A stretch of DNA of 64,000 bases from Amphiura filiformis (GCF_039555335.1 NC_092628.1:69841706-69905705), one strand, 5' to 3'; positions 27,601-37,230 are shown, counted from the first letter of the stretch. The notes: generated by a model not told the origin, from the letters alone. Program-made: numbers and translations.

Positions 27601-30600
27601 CAAAAAATTGTCGAAAAATCTCAAATGTGGCATACAACATTTTCGACTAATTCAGCAGTTTTCTGATGATATTTTCGGAAATACACACAATTTGGAACTC
27701 CTAATTTCAGTATGTTAATGATAAAAATAGGATCTTTCATTTAAATATATAAATTTATTACATGATTATGATAATTATCTTTAACAAAAACACTGTAGAC
27801 TACCATTTTTATGCTGTGTTTAATGTCAGTAATTCCATAAAGAATTACGCATTTACAAGGAACATTTGCATGAATGATTGAAAGGGACAACAGTTTACGT
27901 TATACATAAGTTTTAAAGAATTTGAGTTTCCAAAAATATCAGGTCACCTTCCTTTAACATATTGTACCCATGCCAAGTGCCAACTTCCAATACTTACAAT
28001 AAAATATTACATACTTGGACAGGTACATGTAGCAAACAAAACTGGAAAGGTACGTACAACATGCAATGACTATGACTTGTACATTTTAAATTATCTGGAA
28101 GTCACAATGTCTATGCATACATCAAATAAGTAAATTGAGGATAAATTATTGAAACAGGAATCACTGCAGATTATATTTTCCATATAAATTATAAGTACAT
28201 GTACCTGTATCTGTTTTTTGGTCAGTTCATTGTTGGTCCTCTGTCTAGCCTCTTCCATTAACTTCTTCGCCTTGTCAGAGCTGGTGTTTGTTAATCCTTT
28301 GTTCCACAACTCTTCAAGGATTGTTTTATGATCCATCTGCAGTCGAAATCTGTATTATAAAAAGAAACATTAACACCTTTCTTCACCAAAGTTTTGCTAC
28401 ACAAGAAACAGCTGTTTGAGAGTTTGTTGGCGACAGTGTGCGGGGTGTGCGCACAATTACAATATGTCACACATATGCCAACCAACATATCACTCTGTTT
28501 CACACAAGTTTACACATAAAAATGTCTATAAAAACATGGCAAATATTATGTTTACATTCTAATGCAATGCAGATATATTGTTGAGTAATTAATCACATGG
28601 CTAGACTTCTCGAGCAAGTAAATGGGGGGGGGAGGAGAATCCATAAATATTTGTGAAATGCTGTTGACAAAAGTGGATTCTCGCATGGTGAACTGAAATT
28701 CTACCCCTGGCCCTGCATTATGATAAGCATGAATGTAGGCTAGCATGATTTATTTAGCTTTATACCATTTTTCAGGCTGATGTGGCAGTGACATCAACGC
28801 ATCGCTCTGTTTTGCGTGTGCATCTATGTGGCATCTTTAATCCCATAACCCACATGTGACATGTACAATGGACACATGTGTTTAATTTAAGCTAGCGATT
28901 AGAAACTAAGCCCAGCATGGTTCCTACTAGGTCCAAATATTATGGGGTCCAATTTTAAAACTATGGGGGCTTTGGACCTAAATTCTGACATGCTTATAAA
29001 ATCATGTTTTAGTCTCAATTGATGGGATATATATGATCCAGGTGGACCCCATAATTTTCAAAATTTGACAAAGTTAATGAAGATTCAAGATTTCAATGTG
29101 CGAAGACCCAAAGACTTGGTGAAGCGGGAACCCAGTCACTGCCACATCAGCAGCTGATCATTCAGGGTTACATTTGTTCTCTGGAATATGGTATTATACA
29201 TTGTAGGCAAGACTGCGGAACTCAGTCTTCATATGATAATCAGTTGTTATGGAGGACTGAGTTCTTATGATACATCCATCTTGGTGCAGTTTGAAACAAT
29301 AGCTTGGGATTATTGGGGCAGAGGTTATCTTTTGAATTCTTTCATGACCACTCGGCGTGAATTGGAAGACCATGTCACTTGCCACAAAAGAATGTCAAAT
29401 GTCATAATCATAAAACACCAATTTAGTGTCTTCTGCTCCCAAGAAGGCCTACATATAATAGGCCTATTCACTTTGGTTCACCTTAGTCACTTATCCTGTT
29501 GTCCAAAAATCACTGGGGACAACTATGATTAGCTACATGTACATGTATGCACTTGTCCGATAGACAACAAGATACACATATTTTATCTCAATAATCATGA
29601 TTAGTAAAAAAAAATACAGAATTTGAAGCGAATCAATGTGTACAGGAAGAGTCAAACCCTGTGAATGTTAACTTGTCATTATCAGAGCTATTTGAAAAGG
29701 GAGGCAATCCCCGGTTCGGTTCTGATAATACATGTATATGCTGTAATCTGCATTTAAACAACTCTTTGTAAGTATGCAAACGCAAGTTAGTTAACAGAAG
29801 CATGCATTAAGCATTAGCACATAAGATTTACAATGCCTGGAACTTGTGTGCATTATTACGCAATTACATATTGAATTCATTAATATTTTGGAGGAAGCGA
29901 CTTGCTCGAGAAGTCTAGCCACAAATTTGCTCACTGATAGCTTCACATTCGAGGCTAGTAGAGACCTTTGCATTCAAAATCTAGTCTGATTTGCTGAAGC
30001 ATGACACTGTGCAAAACAATTGAATCTCAGAAGTAAACACAGCCGATCACGATGGGCAATCACATCAAAAAAGGTACTAAAATTGCACTTCAACACAATT
30101 TTAGACTGTTCTTTTACTCAAAAGATACAGTTGACTCATGATCCAAATATCAACAATAAACAGGATAGATAACATCCGTTGCAAAAAATGTCAACACTGT
30201 CTGACCGAAAACCGAACGCAATGATAAACTCTAGCATCAAATACATAACTACTAAAAACTATTGTGTGCAAATCCGAAACTAGAGTTCTCAAGTAAGAAG
30301 CAGCTAACCCGGCCGCTATAAACATTGCCGTTATATTTTGGACTGTACTGAATACTACTGATATTGATGATATACATGCATCAGCAAAATAATCATCAAT
30401 TTTCTTGTAGAGCGAATTATTAATTGTTAAATACTTAACTGGATATTTATGATAAAACTAATCATGTGAATTGGAAATGTAGACAATCTTCATCTGAAGA
30501 GCTTGTTGTCGTTGAGTTCATTTCAATCTAATGTTTCACATTTGCAATACCAATGGTTCTTTACAACCGTTTAATAACAACTCCTGTGTGTGCATGTGGT

Positions 30601-33157
30601 TAAAGCTGCCCTCGCAAAACCATGCTGACGATGTGGACGAATTGTTGTTTTAAAAACTGTTATGAACAATTTTGCACAACCATAAACATGATCATGATTG
30701 AATCCAAAATCTTGATTCTACTAACTATAGTTTTCAGCAGAGAAAGTTACTTCAGCGGTCTGCCACTTGACGCAGTTTATAACTTTATGGCGCATACGGA
30801 AGTGTGGTTCTGATTGTCTCATTGAATCACCTCATCATAACATCGGCACTTCATTCGCCGGTCAAGCTGTGTTTACAACGTGTGACCTCACATGTACAAG
30901 AGACAAGAGAATTATAGTCAGCATGACATTTATTCGAGAACTCTAGCTTCAAATTTGCACACGGTAGTTACGCATTTGATAGAGTGCGTTGCTTTTATTG
31001 CTTTTCGGTAGGACACCGGTGCAATTTTTTTGCACCAGAGGTCATTTTATTTATTCTGTTAATGTGGAAATTTGGATAACAGTTATTTCGATGAGTCAAC
31101 TGTATCTTTTGAGGAAGATTTGCCTTATAGTATTTTCTGTGATCGGCTGTGTTAACTTCTGAACTTCCATTGCCATTTTTGACACAAAAGATATAGGATG
31201 ATGATGCTGTGTGACACTCACTGTCATGAATGTGCATGATGTATTAATAGTCCGAATAATCAGACCCAGAACAAAATATTAATTTCTGACATGATCGTGT
31301 ACTGGGTCTGAACTGTTTCCATATGTGAAATCTTGATGGCAAATTGGACAATAGAAGCACATGGTTCTACATGACAGGTTTTTAATCTCTATTCATGTTA
31401 CGTGAATCACGCTAATATTGTGGACCATCCTTCTGATACTTGAGTGTTTGGACAAGCGGAACGGTCTTTTGTCTACCTCTCTGTTTGTAAACAAACCAGT
31501 AGGTCGAAATCCCGGAGGGGGTTCTCCCTGGTTGAAGGTGTACGGGGATGTGCCACGGTTTTGGGGTACCTTTTCAGCAATTTTGGTAGACCAATGCGCC
31601 CACTTGGGCGCATTTGGGCAAAAATGCCCCTAAAAGCGATCAATTAGGGCAAATTTTGGGTGCTTTTTGGGTGTATTTTGCGAAAAATTGGTATACTGAT
31701 GGGTGGCAAAAACAGCAAAAAGTAGGTATAGAGAAAGTCAGCATCCGAAAATCTGCGTGGCACATCCCCGTAAATTTTTTCGAAGAACCCCCCCGGGGTC
31801 GAAATCGTCCTCCTCGCCGAATACAAAAGTCCGCAGCGTAATAGTACGGCACTACATGATGTACACGGTGTCATCACCAGGCCAGGGTTCGAATTCGGCT
31901 GTATCGCATAGCAGGCAGATTTTGAAGTAACTGCTACCCAGTTTTGCATTTGTATAGATAGCACTTTTTATAGTGCTTTTTTAAATAGTACCCGGTATTG
32001 AAAGTTTCGTATCCTGATTATGATGAATTAGCCAAAAACTGCTACACAAATTTTTTAAACGAATTCGAACCCTGGGGCCCTGGTCATCACTCATGCTTCA
32101 GCGAATCCAACTCTACATGTAGACTGCGGAACTCAGTCCTCAATGATAGTCAGTCATTTATCTTTTGGTCGTTACTTATATGACTATCATTTGAGGGACT
32201 GAGTTGTTATAATATATCTTCCGAGGTGCAATTTCAGACAATAGCTGGGGATTAGTGGGGCAGAGGTTATCTATTGAATCCTTTCATGACCACTGAAGCA
32301 TAGTCAAGACTGCCAAGGACACTCGGCACAAATTGAAAGACCATCACAAAAGAATGCATGCATGTCAGGTCATCGACACCAATTTGGTGTTTGTTATGTG
32401 ACAAATTTTGTGTCTGTTATGCACCTCGAAATATGTACCTTAAAGTCTGTATCTACTCTACATGTAGCCCCGGGCTCTAGCCTATTTGAAGCTATGGTGA
32501 GCCAGGCCTGCGGCTGCGGTGAGCAAATGAAATTCTGACTTGGCTAGACTTCTCGAGCAACATCTGACTTGAACATGCATGCATGATAATCACAAAAAAT
32601 AACAATGAATTGACATGAACTTTGATGCAACGCATGTATTCCATAAACATGATAAATGCACCTGAATGAACATGATGAACATGATGAATGACATGTTGAG
32701 TGATTTCATGGATTTATCACATGATCATGTATATAATTAGTGCCGTACTATTACGCTGACTTTCGTATTCGGCGAGGAGGACGATTTCGACCTCCTGGTT
32801 TGTTTACAAACAGAGAGGTAGACAAAAGACCGTTCCGCTTGTCCAAACACTCAAGTATCAGAAGGATGGTCCACAATAGCGTGATTCACGTAACATGAAT
32901 AGGGATTAAAAAGCTGTCACGTAGAACCATGTGCTTCTATTGTCCAATTTGCCATCAAGATTTCATATGGAAACAGTTCAGACCCAGTACATGATCATGT
33001 CAGAAATTAATATTTTGTTCTGGGTCTGATTATTCGGACTAGTATATAATAATATTTACCGTGAAGTTCCAACTTGAGCTTCCGCTTGAAGATGTTGGCT
33101 TTGAGTTTGACCTTCTTCGTCGTCAGTGACAGTAGTACCACGATCAGTAGACATCAT
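12584..33157 (-). CDS. Homeodomain-like protein, 13 coding exons, 481 aa
   Basis: Coding exons in transcript order: 33060-33157, 28205-28349, 26539-26704, 23444-23640, 22743-22902, 22253-22324, 21460-21627, 19728-19796, 19217-19306, 17999-18049, 16922-16972, 13936-14042, 12584-12655. All junctions are GT/AG, every phase agrees, and the total is 1446 nt including TGA. Residues about 39-92 form a homeodomain-like three-helix unit: HKTILEELWNKGL, DKAKKLMEEARQRTN, then TKKQIQNWIGGKNRSHR. The invariant Trp is present (W83), but the usual base-contacting Asn three residues later is Gly (G86), with an Asn two positions on (N88). Residues 103-150 are Lys/Glu-rich and helical. Residues 185-335 look conserved in style but I recognise no family. 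Residues 336-423 are acidic and Ser/Thr-rich, and the C-terminus is basic and NLS-like. I infer a nuclear protein; DNA binding is unproven. Introns are loaded with MITEs. Confidence 0.85.
13936..14042 (-). CDS. Homeodomain-like gene, exon 12
   Basis: Acceptor acttttag and donor GTATGT. The exon enters with two bases of a split Ala codon and leaves in phase 0. It encodes residues 423-458, ending in a basic stretch (NRKAKK) that continues in the last exon. Confidence 0.85.
14439..15331. mobile_element. Mariner-like MITE with TA duplication
   Basis: TIRs start CAGGGTGATTTAAAATGAAC at 14439, with the inverse ending at 15331, flanked by TA on both sides (14437-14438, 15332-15333). A roughly 100-bp internal segment is duplicated (about 14900-15000 and 15198-15296). 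There is no transposase frame. It lies in intron 11 of the homeodomain-like gene. TA sites and CAGGGTG ends fit Tc1/mariner elements. Confidence 0.8.
16922..16972 (-). CDS. Homeodomain-like gene, exon 11
   Basis: Acceptor caaacaacag, donor GTAATG. The 51-nt exon is symmetric (enters and leaves after the first codon base) and encodes a short linker, PTTILERINYSLASGS. Confidence 0.75.
17247..17559. mobile_element. TA-flanked MITE (Tc1/mariner-type ends)
   Basis: TIR CACTGTCGAAGT and its inverse sit between TA dinucleotides at 17245-17246 and 17560-17561. Arms of about 80 bp pair imperfectly. It lies in intron 10 of the homeodomain-like gene. Confidence 0.75.
17999..18049 (-). CDS. Homeodomain-like gene, exon 10
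   Basis: Acceptor ctttaaattag, donor GTATGT. Symmetric 51-nt exon encoding an acidic linker (EENQDPDDMEFQVESL). Its end resembles the EDLTG ends of exons 8 and 9. Confidence 0.8.
   Translation of the reverse strand: MRRIRTQMIWSFKLKV
18257..18640 (+). pseudogene. Non-LTR retrotransposon reverse transcriptase tail, decayed
   Basis: The frame at 18257-18541 contains TKERRLLLLGHLTNLRLPDD followed by TPAKLALQED. This strongly recalls the RR-LGH-R-LPDDTPAK-AL signature near the C-terminus of CR1/Jockey-type ORF2 proteins. After the stop at 18539 a second frame continues with ERPTWGNFIDCAMSNC and another stop, so the copy is dead. It sits in intron 9 of the homeodomain-like gene, on the opposite strand. 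Assignment is from memory of the motif only. Confidence 0.5.
18933..19160. mobile_element. 228-bp MITE with TTAA flanks
   Basis: Arms of about 65 bp (left from AGAGGAAGCCCCGC, right ending GGGCTTCCACT) face each other across a loop of about 100 bases. TTAA flanks both sides (18929-18932, 19161-19164). The paralogous segment near 19670-19685 lacks the element and gives the empty site, so insertion followed the local duplication. TTAA suggests piggyBac- or Kolobok-type integration. Confidence 0.75.
19217..19306 (-). CDS. Homeodomain-like gene, exon 9 (duplicated exon B)
   Basis: Acceptor ccatctag, donor GTTTGT. Symmetric 90-nt exon, Ser/Thr/Asp-rich, ending VEDLTG. Flanking intron sequence on both sides matches that around exon 8, so the two arose by tandem duplication. 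Confidence 0.85.
19510..19820. repeat. Tandem segmental duplication carrying exon 8
   Basis: This segment (beginning GACTATCCATGGCTTTGTGG, ending at the acceptor side ATGGATTGGATAT) is the paralogue of 18768-19325. The latter also carries the 228-bp MITE. Each copy has one symmetric coding exon. Confidence 0.85.
19728..19796 (-). CDS. Homeodomain-like gene, exon 8 (duplicated exon A)
   Basis: Acceptor ccatctag and donor GTTTGT are the same as exon 9. The 69-nt symmetric exon encodes TRNDEEVPRTRSSSSYEFED then LT. The encoded ends match exon 9; the middle has diverged in length and sequence. Confidence 0.85.
19866..20146. mobile_element. MITE with about 70-bp inverted arms
   Basis: CGAGGGCTTAGAGCAAGAAC at 19866 is inverted at the other end, finishing at 20146. 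ATAT flanks both sides (19862-19865, 20147-20150). Non-coding hairpin in intron 7 of the homeodomain-like gene. Confidence 0.8.
21460..21627 (-). CDS. Homeodomain-like gene, exon 7
   Basis: Acceptor ttttccccacag, donor GTAAGC. Encodes residues 280-335, including EGRVHVEVEGFPPDVEFKKP and NNKTLADI. The codon pattern is clearly protein-like, but I recognise no family. The plus-strand frame over the same bases is a shadow. Confidence 0.9.
21835..22200. mobile_element. Harbinger-like MITE, TAA duplication
   Basis: Starts GGCCAAAAAAA, ends TTTTTTTGGCC, flanked by TAA at 21832-21834 and 22201-22203. Inner parts of the arms also pair (CAATGCG-type words). It lies in intron 6 of the homeodomain-like gene. 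Confidence 0.7.
22253..22324 (-). CDS. Homeodomain-like gene, exon 6
   Basis: Acceptor ttatttcaacag, donor GTATGT. Symmetric 72-nt exon encoding GVSGKGLRAELITSVQDIFN then EHY, probably helical. Confidence 0.85.
22743..22902 (-). CDS. Homeodomain-like gene, exon 5
   Basis: Acceptor ccgtcttacag, donor GTATGT. Encodes residues 203-255: CSFLKEELDYESYFIAAHEK, then a Gly-rich turn, GSMLGLEYLKEDD and EFQYKVGG. It reads like the core of a compact alpha/beta domain that I cannot name. Confidence 0.9.
23444..23640 (-). CDS. Homeodomain-like gene, exon 4
   Basis: Acceptor cttacattacag, donor GTATGT. Encodes residues 137-202: a charged helix (SEEDKRQLFSEMHEAWAEAK), then PTPIDPSRRRTIAIHVTRQI leading into exon 5. 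Confidence 0.9.
24787..25350. repeat. Degenerate tandem repeat, unit about 157 bp
   Basis: Words such as GTTGAGTGA, TTTTTGTGA, TTATTGTAGCAG and CAGTATCCAAGCCAGG recur in the same order at about 24791, 24949 and 25106, with a weaker fourth copy towards 25290. The array lies in intron 3 of the homeodomain-like gene. Units are strongly diverged. Confidence 0.6.
26126..26516. mobile_element. Harbinger-like MITE next to a splice donor
   Basis: Left end GGCTGAGTAAAAAAATACAT, right end ...TTTTTACTTGGCC, flanked by TTA at 26123-26125 and 26517-26519. The subterminal block TTTCTCGTCCG is inverted on the other side. It ends 17 bases from the exon 3 donor. A relative with the same GGTTCTCGTCC-type subterminus lies at 53534-53916. 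Confidence 0.8.
26539..26704 (-). CDS. Homeodomain-like gene, exon 3 (recognition helix)
   Basis: Acceptor aacatcgctag, donor GTAAGA. Starts in phase 0 with NWIGGKNRSHRED, completing the homeodomain-like third helix begun in exon 2, and ends with a split Glu codon. It contains a 14-A run read as GAA followed by four AAA codons; the frame holds only at exactly this length. Confidence 0.9.
26985..27245 (-). repeat. Interspersed repeat, family shared with 46.97 kb
   Basis: This segment, read on the minus strand, matches 46970-47245 read on the plus strand. Shared words include ACCACTGGAAAC, GCAGATTAATTC, TAGCAAAAATATTG, CAGTGGCCTAT and ATGCTAGGATCACAAAAT. No coding frame or TIRs noticed. Confidence 0.75.
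28205..28349 (-). CDS. Homeodomain-like gene, exon 2 (helices 1-2)
   Basis: Acceptor ttataatacag, donor GTACAT. One base completes the Arg codon left by exon 1, then 48 codons end in phase 0 at KKQIQ. A second AG 13 bases inside would break the frame set by exon 1, which supports this acceptor. Confidence 0.9.
28599..29920. mobile_element. 1.3 kb TIR element in intron 1
   Basis: A perfect 20-bp TIR, GGCTAGACTTCTCGAGCAAG at 28599-28618, is inverted at 29901-29920. A solo copy of the end lies at 32541-32560. Inside, GCTGATGTGGCAGTGAC and its inverse (about 28774-28790 and 29133-29152) mark a nested palindrome. Segment 29207-29450 recurs at 32120-32400. Confidence 0.7.
30027..31162. mobile_element. 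Inverted-repeat element in intron 1
   Basis: Blocks TCAGAAGTAAACACAGCCGA (30027) and CTCAAAAGATACAGTTGACT (30117) reappear inverted and in mirror order at about 31141-31162 and 31091-31113. Arms are about 140 bp with a spacer near 900 bp and no coding frame. Confidence 0.65.
31249..33040. mobile_element. Large palindrome beside exon 1
   Basis: Left arm 31249-31853 (with a 287-bp insert plus its 8-bp duplication inside) pairs with right arm 32738-33040; the spacer is about 880 bp. Outer ends read AGTCCGAATAATCAGACCC. The arms remain nearly identical over about 300 bp once the insert is removed. The right arm stops 20 bases short of the exon 1 donor. Confidence 0.85.
31511..31797. mobile_element. 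287-bp MITE with 8-bp duplication
   Basis: Ends CCCGGAGGGGGTTCT and AGAACCCCCCCGGG with a further inverted block ACGGGGATGTGCCAC. GTCGAAAT flanks both sides (31503-31510, 31798-31805). The opposite arm of the host palindrome has the uninterrupted site at 32784-32791. Eight bases fit hAT-like integration; reading 9-10 bp is also possible because of shared G/C at the border. Confidence 0.85.
33060..33157 (-). CDS. Homeodomain-like gene, exon 1 (start codon)
   Basis: Two consecutive ATG codons (33155-33157 and 33152-33154) open an acidic, Gln/Thr-rich N-terminus (STDRGTTVTDDEEGQTQSQ). Donor GTAAAT follows at 33059. The exon leaves two bases of an Arg codon that exon 2 completes. The upstream side holds a short CA repeat; no TATA box is obvious. 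Confidence 0.8.
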
Positions 33158-33159
33158 GA

Positions 33160-34109
33160 ACACACACACACACGTAACGTGTCAAAATTGTTGTCAACGC
33201 CACAACGGTGCAAGAAAGATAGAAATTAGATGACTTTCTTTTCGGTCGGGAGCCTGGGAGGCAAGAAATCAGAACTAAAATCAGTACGTAGTTATCAATA
33301 CAATGTACAATACCAGAATACCAATCAATATGTGCCATCATATGCATGATGGGATATGCCTATTTGTGAGTCTGTGTTCTGATTGGCCCAAATCACAAAG
33401 CCGCACAAGTTGGTGGCTCCCGATAAAAGTTTTTTGCCCGAACGCAATCAGGTTTACCAAATCCGTGGTTTGGTATCACAATTGGGCTACTTTTGAAGAT
33501 TTTATAGCGTCTTTTAACAACTTCTTTCAGTTATTGATTCATAGAAAAGAAGTTGTTTAAAAACAATTTACGTCTTCTGACTTGTCAACTTTGGCTACTA
33601 CGATTTCAGTAGTTTCCTGTATCCATAGCATAGTAGTTTATGAGTTCAGAGAAAATTTGGGCTTGTTTTTGTTTACTTGACCCGCCATTCGGGCTGAAAT
33701 TATTTGGTAACCCTGAGCAAAATTTATCACAAATTCATGAACATATGACAGAACTTGGATCTTGGATTCAATCAGGAATCAGAACCGGATCCGGAATCAG
33801 AAAAATACTGCTGATGCCCGCTCATTTCCAATTTCTCCCGGCAATTTCTATGAAACGAATTTGTTCGTTTTCACGATTTAATTTCATGGGTTTGGATAAC
33901 CGCAGACTGATCTGACATCACGAGATTCAATACTAATCCGTCAGGAGTGTGATCCCTGAGTGAAAACCGTGGTGATACTGCAGCGTGTGTGTGAGTACTT
34001 TTTAAATAAATTTAAATCTAAATACATCATGTTCATGATGTTGTGTACACATCACATGTACATGATGTACATGAAATAAGCTTACTGTAGACAACAGTAA
34101 TGTACCGTA
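33160..34109. other. Divergent intergenic region, possible shared promoter
   Basis: This lies between the start of the homeodomain-like gene and the 2.8-kb transposon upstream of the pseudokinase gene. It contains a short CA repeat near 33161-33173, an ATTGGCC-type word near 33383, and a strong donor-like GTGAGT at 33991 on the plus strand that could end a 5' non-coding exon. Promoter function is inference. Confidence 0.3.
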
Positions 34110-34117
34110 CTAAAAAC

Positions 34118-36925
34118 ACAAGCGGCTAGGGGACGCAGGGGTAACCTTGTCAATCAGTGGTTATTCTATTGTCCGCCAAAGTTTATAGCCAGTGACATAT
34201 CACCGATAGGTATATAATTATAAATAAATACCTCGACCATGGTAGGGACAGGCATAAAAATTTAAAATTAATTCTATTAACATGAATTGTTGTTTATTGG
34301 AAGAGAGAACTTCTCGGAAACAATTTGACACCAAAACCAATCTTCTACTGTATTCCTAAGTGAAGTTATGATGAAATTACTGTCGGAACATTGGGTCGCA
34401 TGTCATGAGGTGGTCCATTTTGTGTTACATGGTCAAAATGGTCCAAAAAATTATTTTTTAATATGTTATAGATATTGTAAAACTGCAACATCTCATACCA
34501 TTTTTACTTCAAAAATGTTTATCGTTTTGGCGTAATTGCCTAATTAATAACTAATTAGCCCATAGGCCGCAATGTAAATCAAAATGTTCAAATGCGTTTT
34601 TCTCAAATTGGACCTTATTCACATAAAATACCCCACAACAAATGTCTGAAGTTGGATTTTGTCCAATGTTCCAGGATATGTTCACAACATAGTGATGCAT
34701 CAGTCTCACCCTTTAAAAAAATTTTATGTAATCGCGTTCACGATATACAGGGTGCGTCAAAAAAGTTTATATTTTTTAATTAAAATTTAATTAATCATTC
34801 ATATTTTCCCAACACTACTTCCTACCATTTTCATAATGCAAAAATTAGTTTCCTTGTGCAATTTCCTTTCAGAAAATGCATACATTTATCATGATACAAT
34901 GAATATTAAAGGAGATATGGACCTTTGCAGTTTTTGCACGTGATTGCATTGACTTCTGTGCATTTAGAGGCAACCTGTGATACAAAATGTAATGAGAAAC
35001 TAATATGGAATATGAAATTGATCAATTTTGAAGTCAATCTTGTTTCTTTGAGTAATTGCCTCTAAAATGAGACATTGAAAAGCTCAATATGACAAGGAGT
35101 TATGAAGATACAATAATTTATTCAAACCAACACTATGGAAATCTTACATTTTCCTATGCTAATACATACTCCTCACCCACCTGCTCCTCACCCACCTGCT
35201 CCTCCACCCCATCAATTTTCAATTCCAGCTGATGCCATTTATTTAGTTTGACTCACTTTTCAGTACTAGTTTACACAGTTTTAGCCCTGTTCTTTAGCTT
35301 TAAAATGAGACCCAAAGTAGCTCAATAGGACAAGGGGTTGGTTCAAAATGACATAAATCATTCACCTACATTCGAAAAATTGTAACACCTCCACCTTTTT
35401 GGGGTACCAACTTGTGACATGCGACCATTGGCCAATTGGGCCATTTTCTCTGATAAACTTAATACCATAGGAGTGCATGGGGGGACTTGATAATTTTTGT
35501 GCCCCCCTGTCAATTTTTTGTTTAAAAAAAAAAAAAAAAATAAATGTTGTTTGATTTAACGTGCGCTTCAGCTAGGCATACCCCAATTATCAGCACACTT
35601 CAACAATTATTCCGCTGCCATAAGGATATATCAGAATCATTTCCGCTTCACCAAGTCCGCAACTGATGCGCAGGTACTCTCAGCGACTTAGATTGTAATT
35701 ACCCCCAGCAGCTCCCCATTTTACACCTGTCCTGGGTGGAGTGAAGCAATTGGGAATTAAGCTATCTTGCTCAAGGACGCAACACACTGGCCGTGGTGGG
35801 GCTCGAACCCGCAACCTTCCGATCATGAAGCTCGCGCCCTAACCAATGGGCCACCGTGCTTCCCACTGTGCTCGTGCTCGCGCCCTAACCATTAATATTG
35901 GGCCACCGTGTTTTCACTGTAATTTAATCTAATTTTTGTTGAATATTATGTATGTTATCATTTTCAACACATCTGTGAAATTTTGTATGAAAATTCAAAT
36001 TTTAAGGTGGTAAAAAGTGATTTTGTGCTAATTTTGGTCAAATTTTGCCATTTTTCGCCATTTTGGGCCCATTTTAGGCAAAAACAATGATTTTTCCCAG
36101 CGATAACAAAAAGTGCTTTCTCCCAGCAAATAAGTAAACTGGAATTGTTATGTGAAAAGGATGAAAGTTTTTTTTATACTATGTTTCCCTTTTGTCAGAA
36201 GATGAATTTTGGGTCAAAATAGAATTTTTTCCCAAAAATGCCCCTTTTTGACCCCTTTTTGACTAAAACGGTGATTTTCACCAAGGAATAAATAAAAAAA
36301 AAAAATATTCTGCTTCCTAAAGCATTGAATCTGTTGTCAATGCAAACTAGAGCATCTGAAACAGATTAATTTTGGTTTTATTCATCATTTTCTCCAAAAA
36401 TGGTGTTTTCAGTGGCACAAAATGGCACAGATTTACATAGGGCTTTATTATCAAGTAAAATAAATAGCACCCTCGCTCAGATGTGCCTGTCCCTAACCAT
36501 GGTTCATGGGTTTATCCATCATAATCAATCCAATCGATAGGCAATTATCCCACCAAAGTATATTAGTACTCGAGAATCCTTGGTTAAATCGACTGCATCA
36601 CCGTCACGGTAGAGCACGACTGTGCAAAATTGACCAAGTTTAACTCGTGCGCACATAACATAAACTTGCATGGAATAAAAGTTAAATATAAAATATTACA
36701 ATTTGAAATGAAATAAAAAATTAATAATGATAACAATGAAAAATGTAAAGTTTAAAAAAAAAGCATGCCGCCATAGCTCATCCACGATCTTGACCCTATT
36801 TTTATCGATATACATCGATCACTTATCGGGTTAAGTACAATGAGTATTGGACACAATAGATGAAATATTTGATTGACAAGGACGGTTACCCCTTCGCCCG
36901 GCCCCTGCGTCCCCTAGCCGCTTGT
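34118..36925. mobile_element. 2.8 kb TIR element with 8-bp duplication
   Basis: Left end ACAAGCGGCTAGGGGACGCA and its inverse at the right end are flanked by CTAAAAAC at 34110-34117 and 36926-36933. No transposase frame is visible. The interior holds a tRNA-derived SINE, a pair of inverted GGTCGCATGTCA words (34395, 35423), a mariner-like TACAGGGTGCGTCAAAAAAG end at 34748 and an inverted CATGGTAGGGACAGGC word. The 8-bp duplication suggests hAT-like integration. Confidence 0.8.
35570..35865 (-). mobile_element. tRNA-derived SINE
   Basis: On the minus strand a head carries an A-box-like TGGCCCATTGG (35843-35853) and a B box GGTTCGAGCCC (about 35800-35810), as in pol III promoters. The body follows with TTGCGTCCTTGAGCAAGAT and CACTCCACCCAGGACAGGTG, words typical of invertebrate SINE central domains. 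A second partial head sits just right at 35871-35920. Not a functional tRNA: no acceptor stem partner is seen. Confidence 0.7.
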
Positions 36926-36933
36926 CTAAAAAC

Positions 36934-37230
36934 ATGACCATGTGACTTGTCTTGTGTTGCAAGTTGGTCAACTCAAATAGGAAATTTGTAAAAAATTTAG
37001 GCGTCAAGTGTTCAGATTTTCAAGTTATGCCAGAAATGTGTCTATAATGATGTACATTGGTGATTGTATGTCTGTAACAGTGTATGTCCAATTTTTCGGA
37101 GAGGACACATTTTGACGATGACTGAACTATTCCAACTTTCAAACATGTCATGCATGGATGATGTGATTTGATTGTGAATTTATTGCAGAGATGTAGACTT
37201 GAGCTGAGTCGTGTCTGTGTTCATACATAC
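36934..37230. other. Non-coding, no recognisable feature
   Basis: AT-rich, with no exon or repeat recognised. Confidence 0.3.

Noticed and set aside
29188-29532. 114-aa plus-strand open frame
   Set aside because: It overlaps a repeat also present at 32.1-32.4 kb, where the frame is not kept.
35790-35862. A tRNA gene on the minus strand
   Set aside because: A and B boxes are present, but the acceptor stem does not close and a SINE body follows, so it is a retroposon head.
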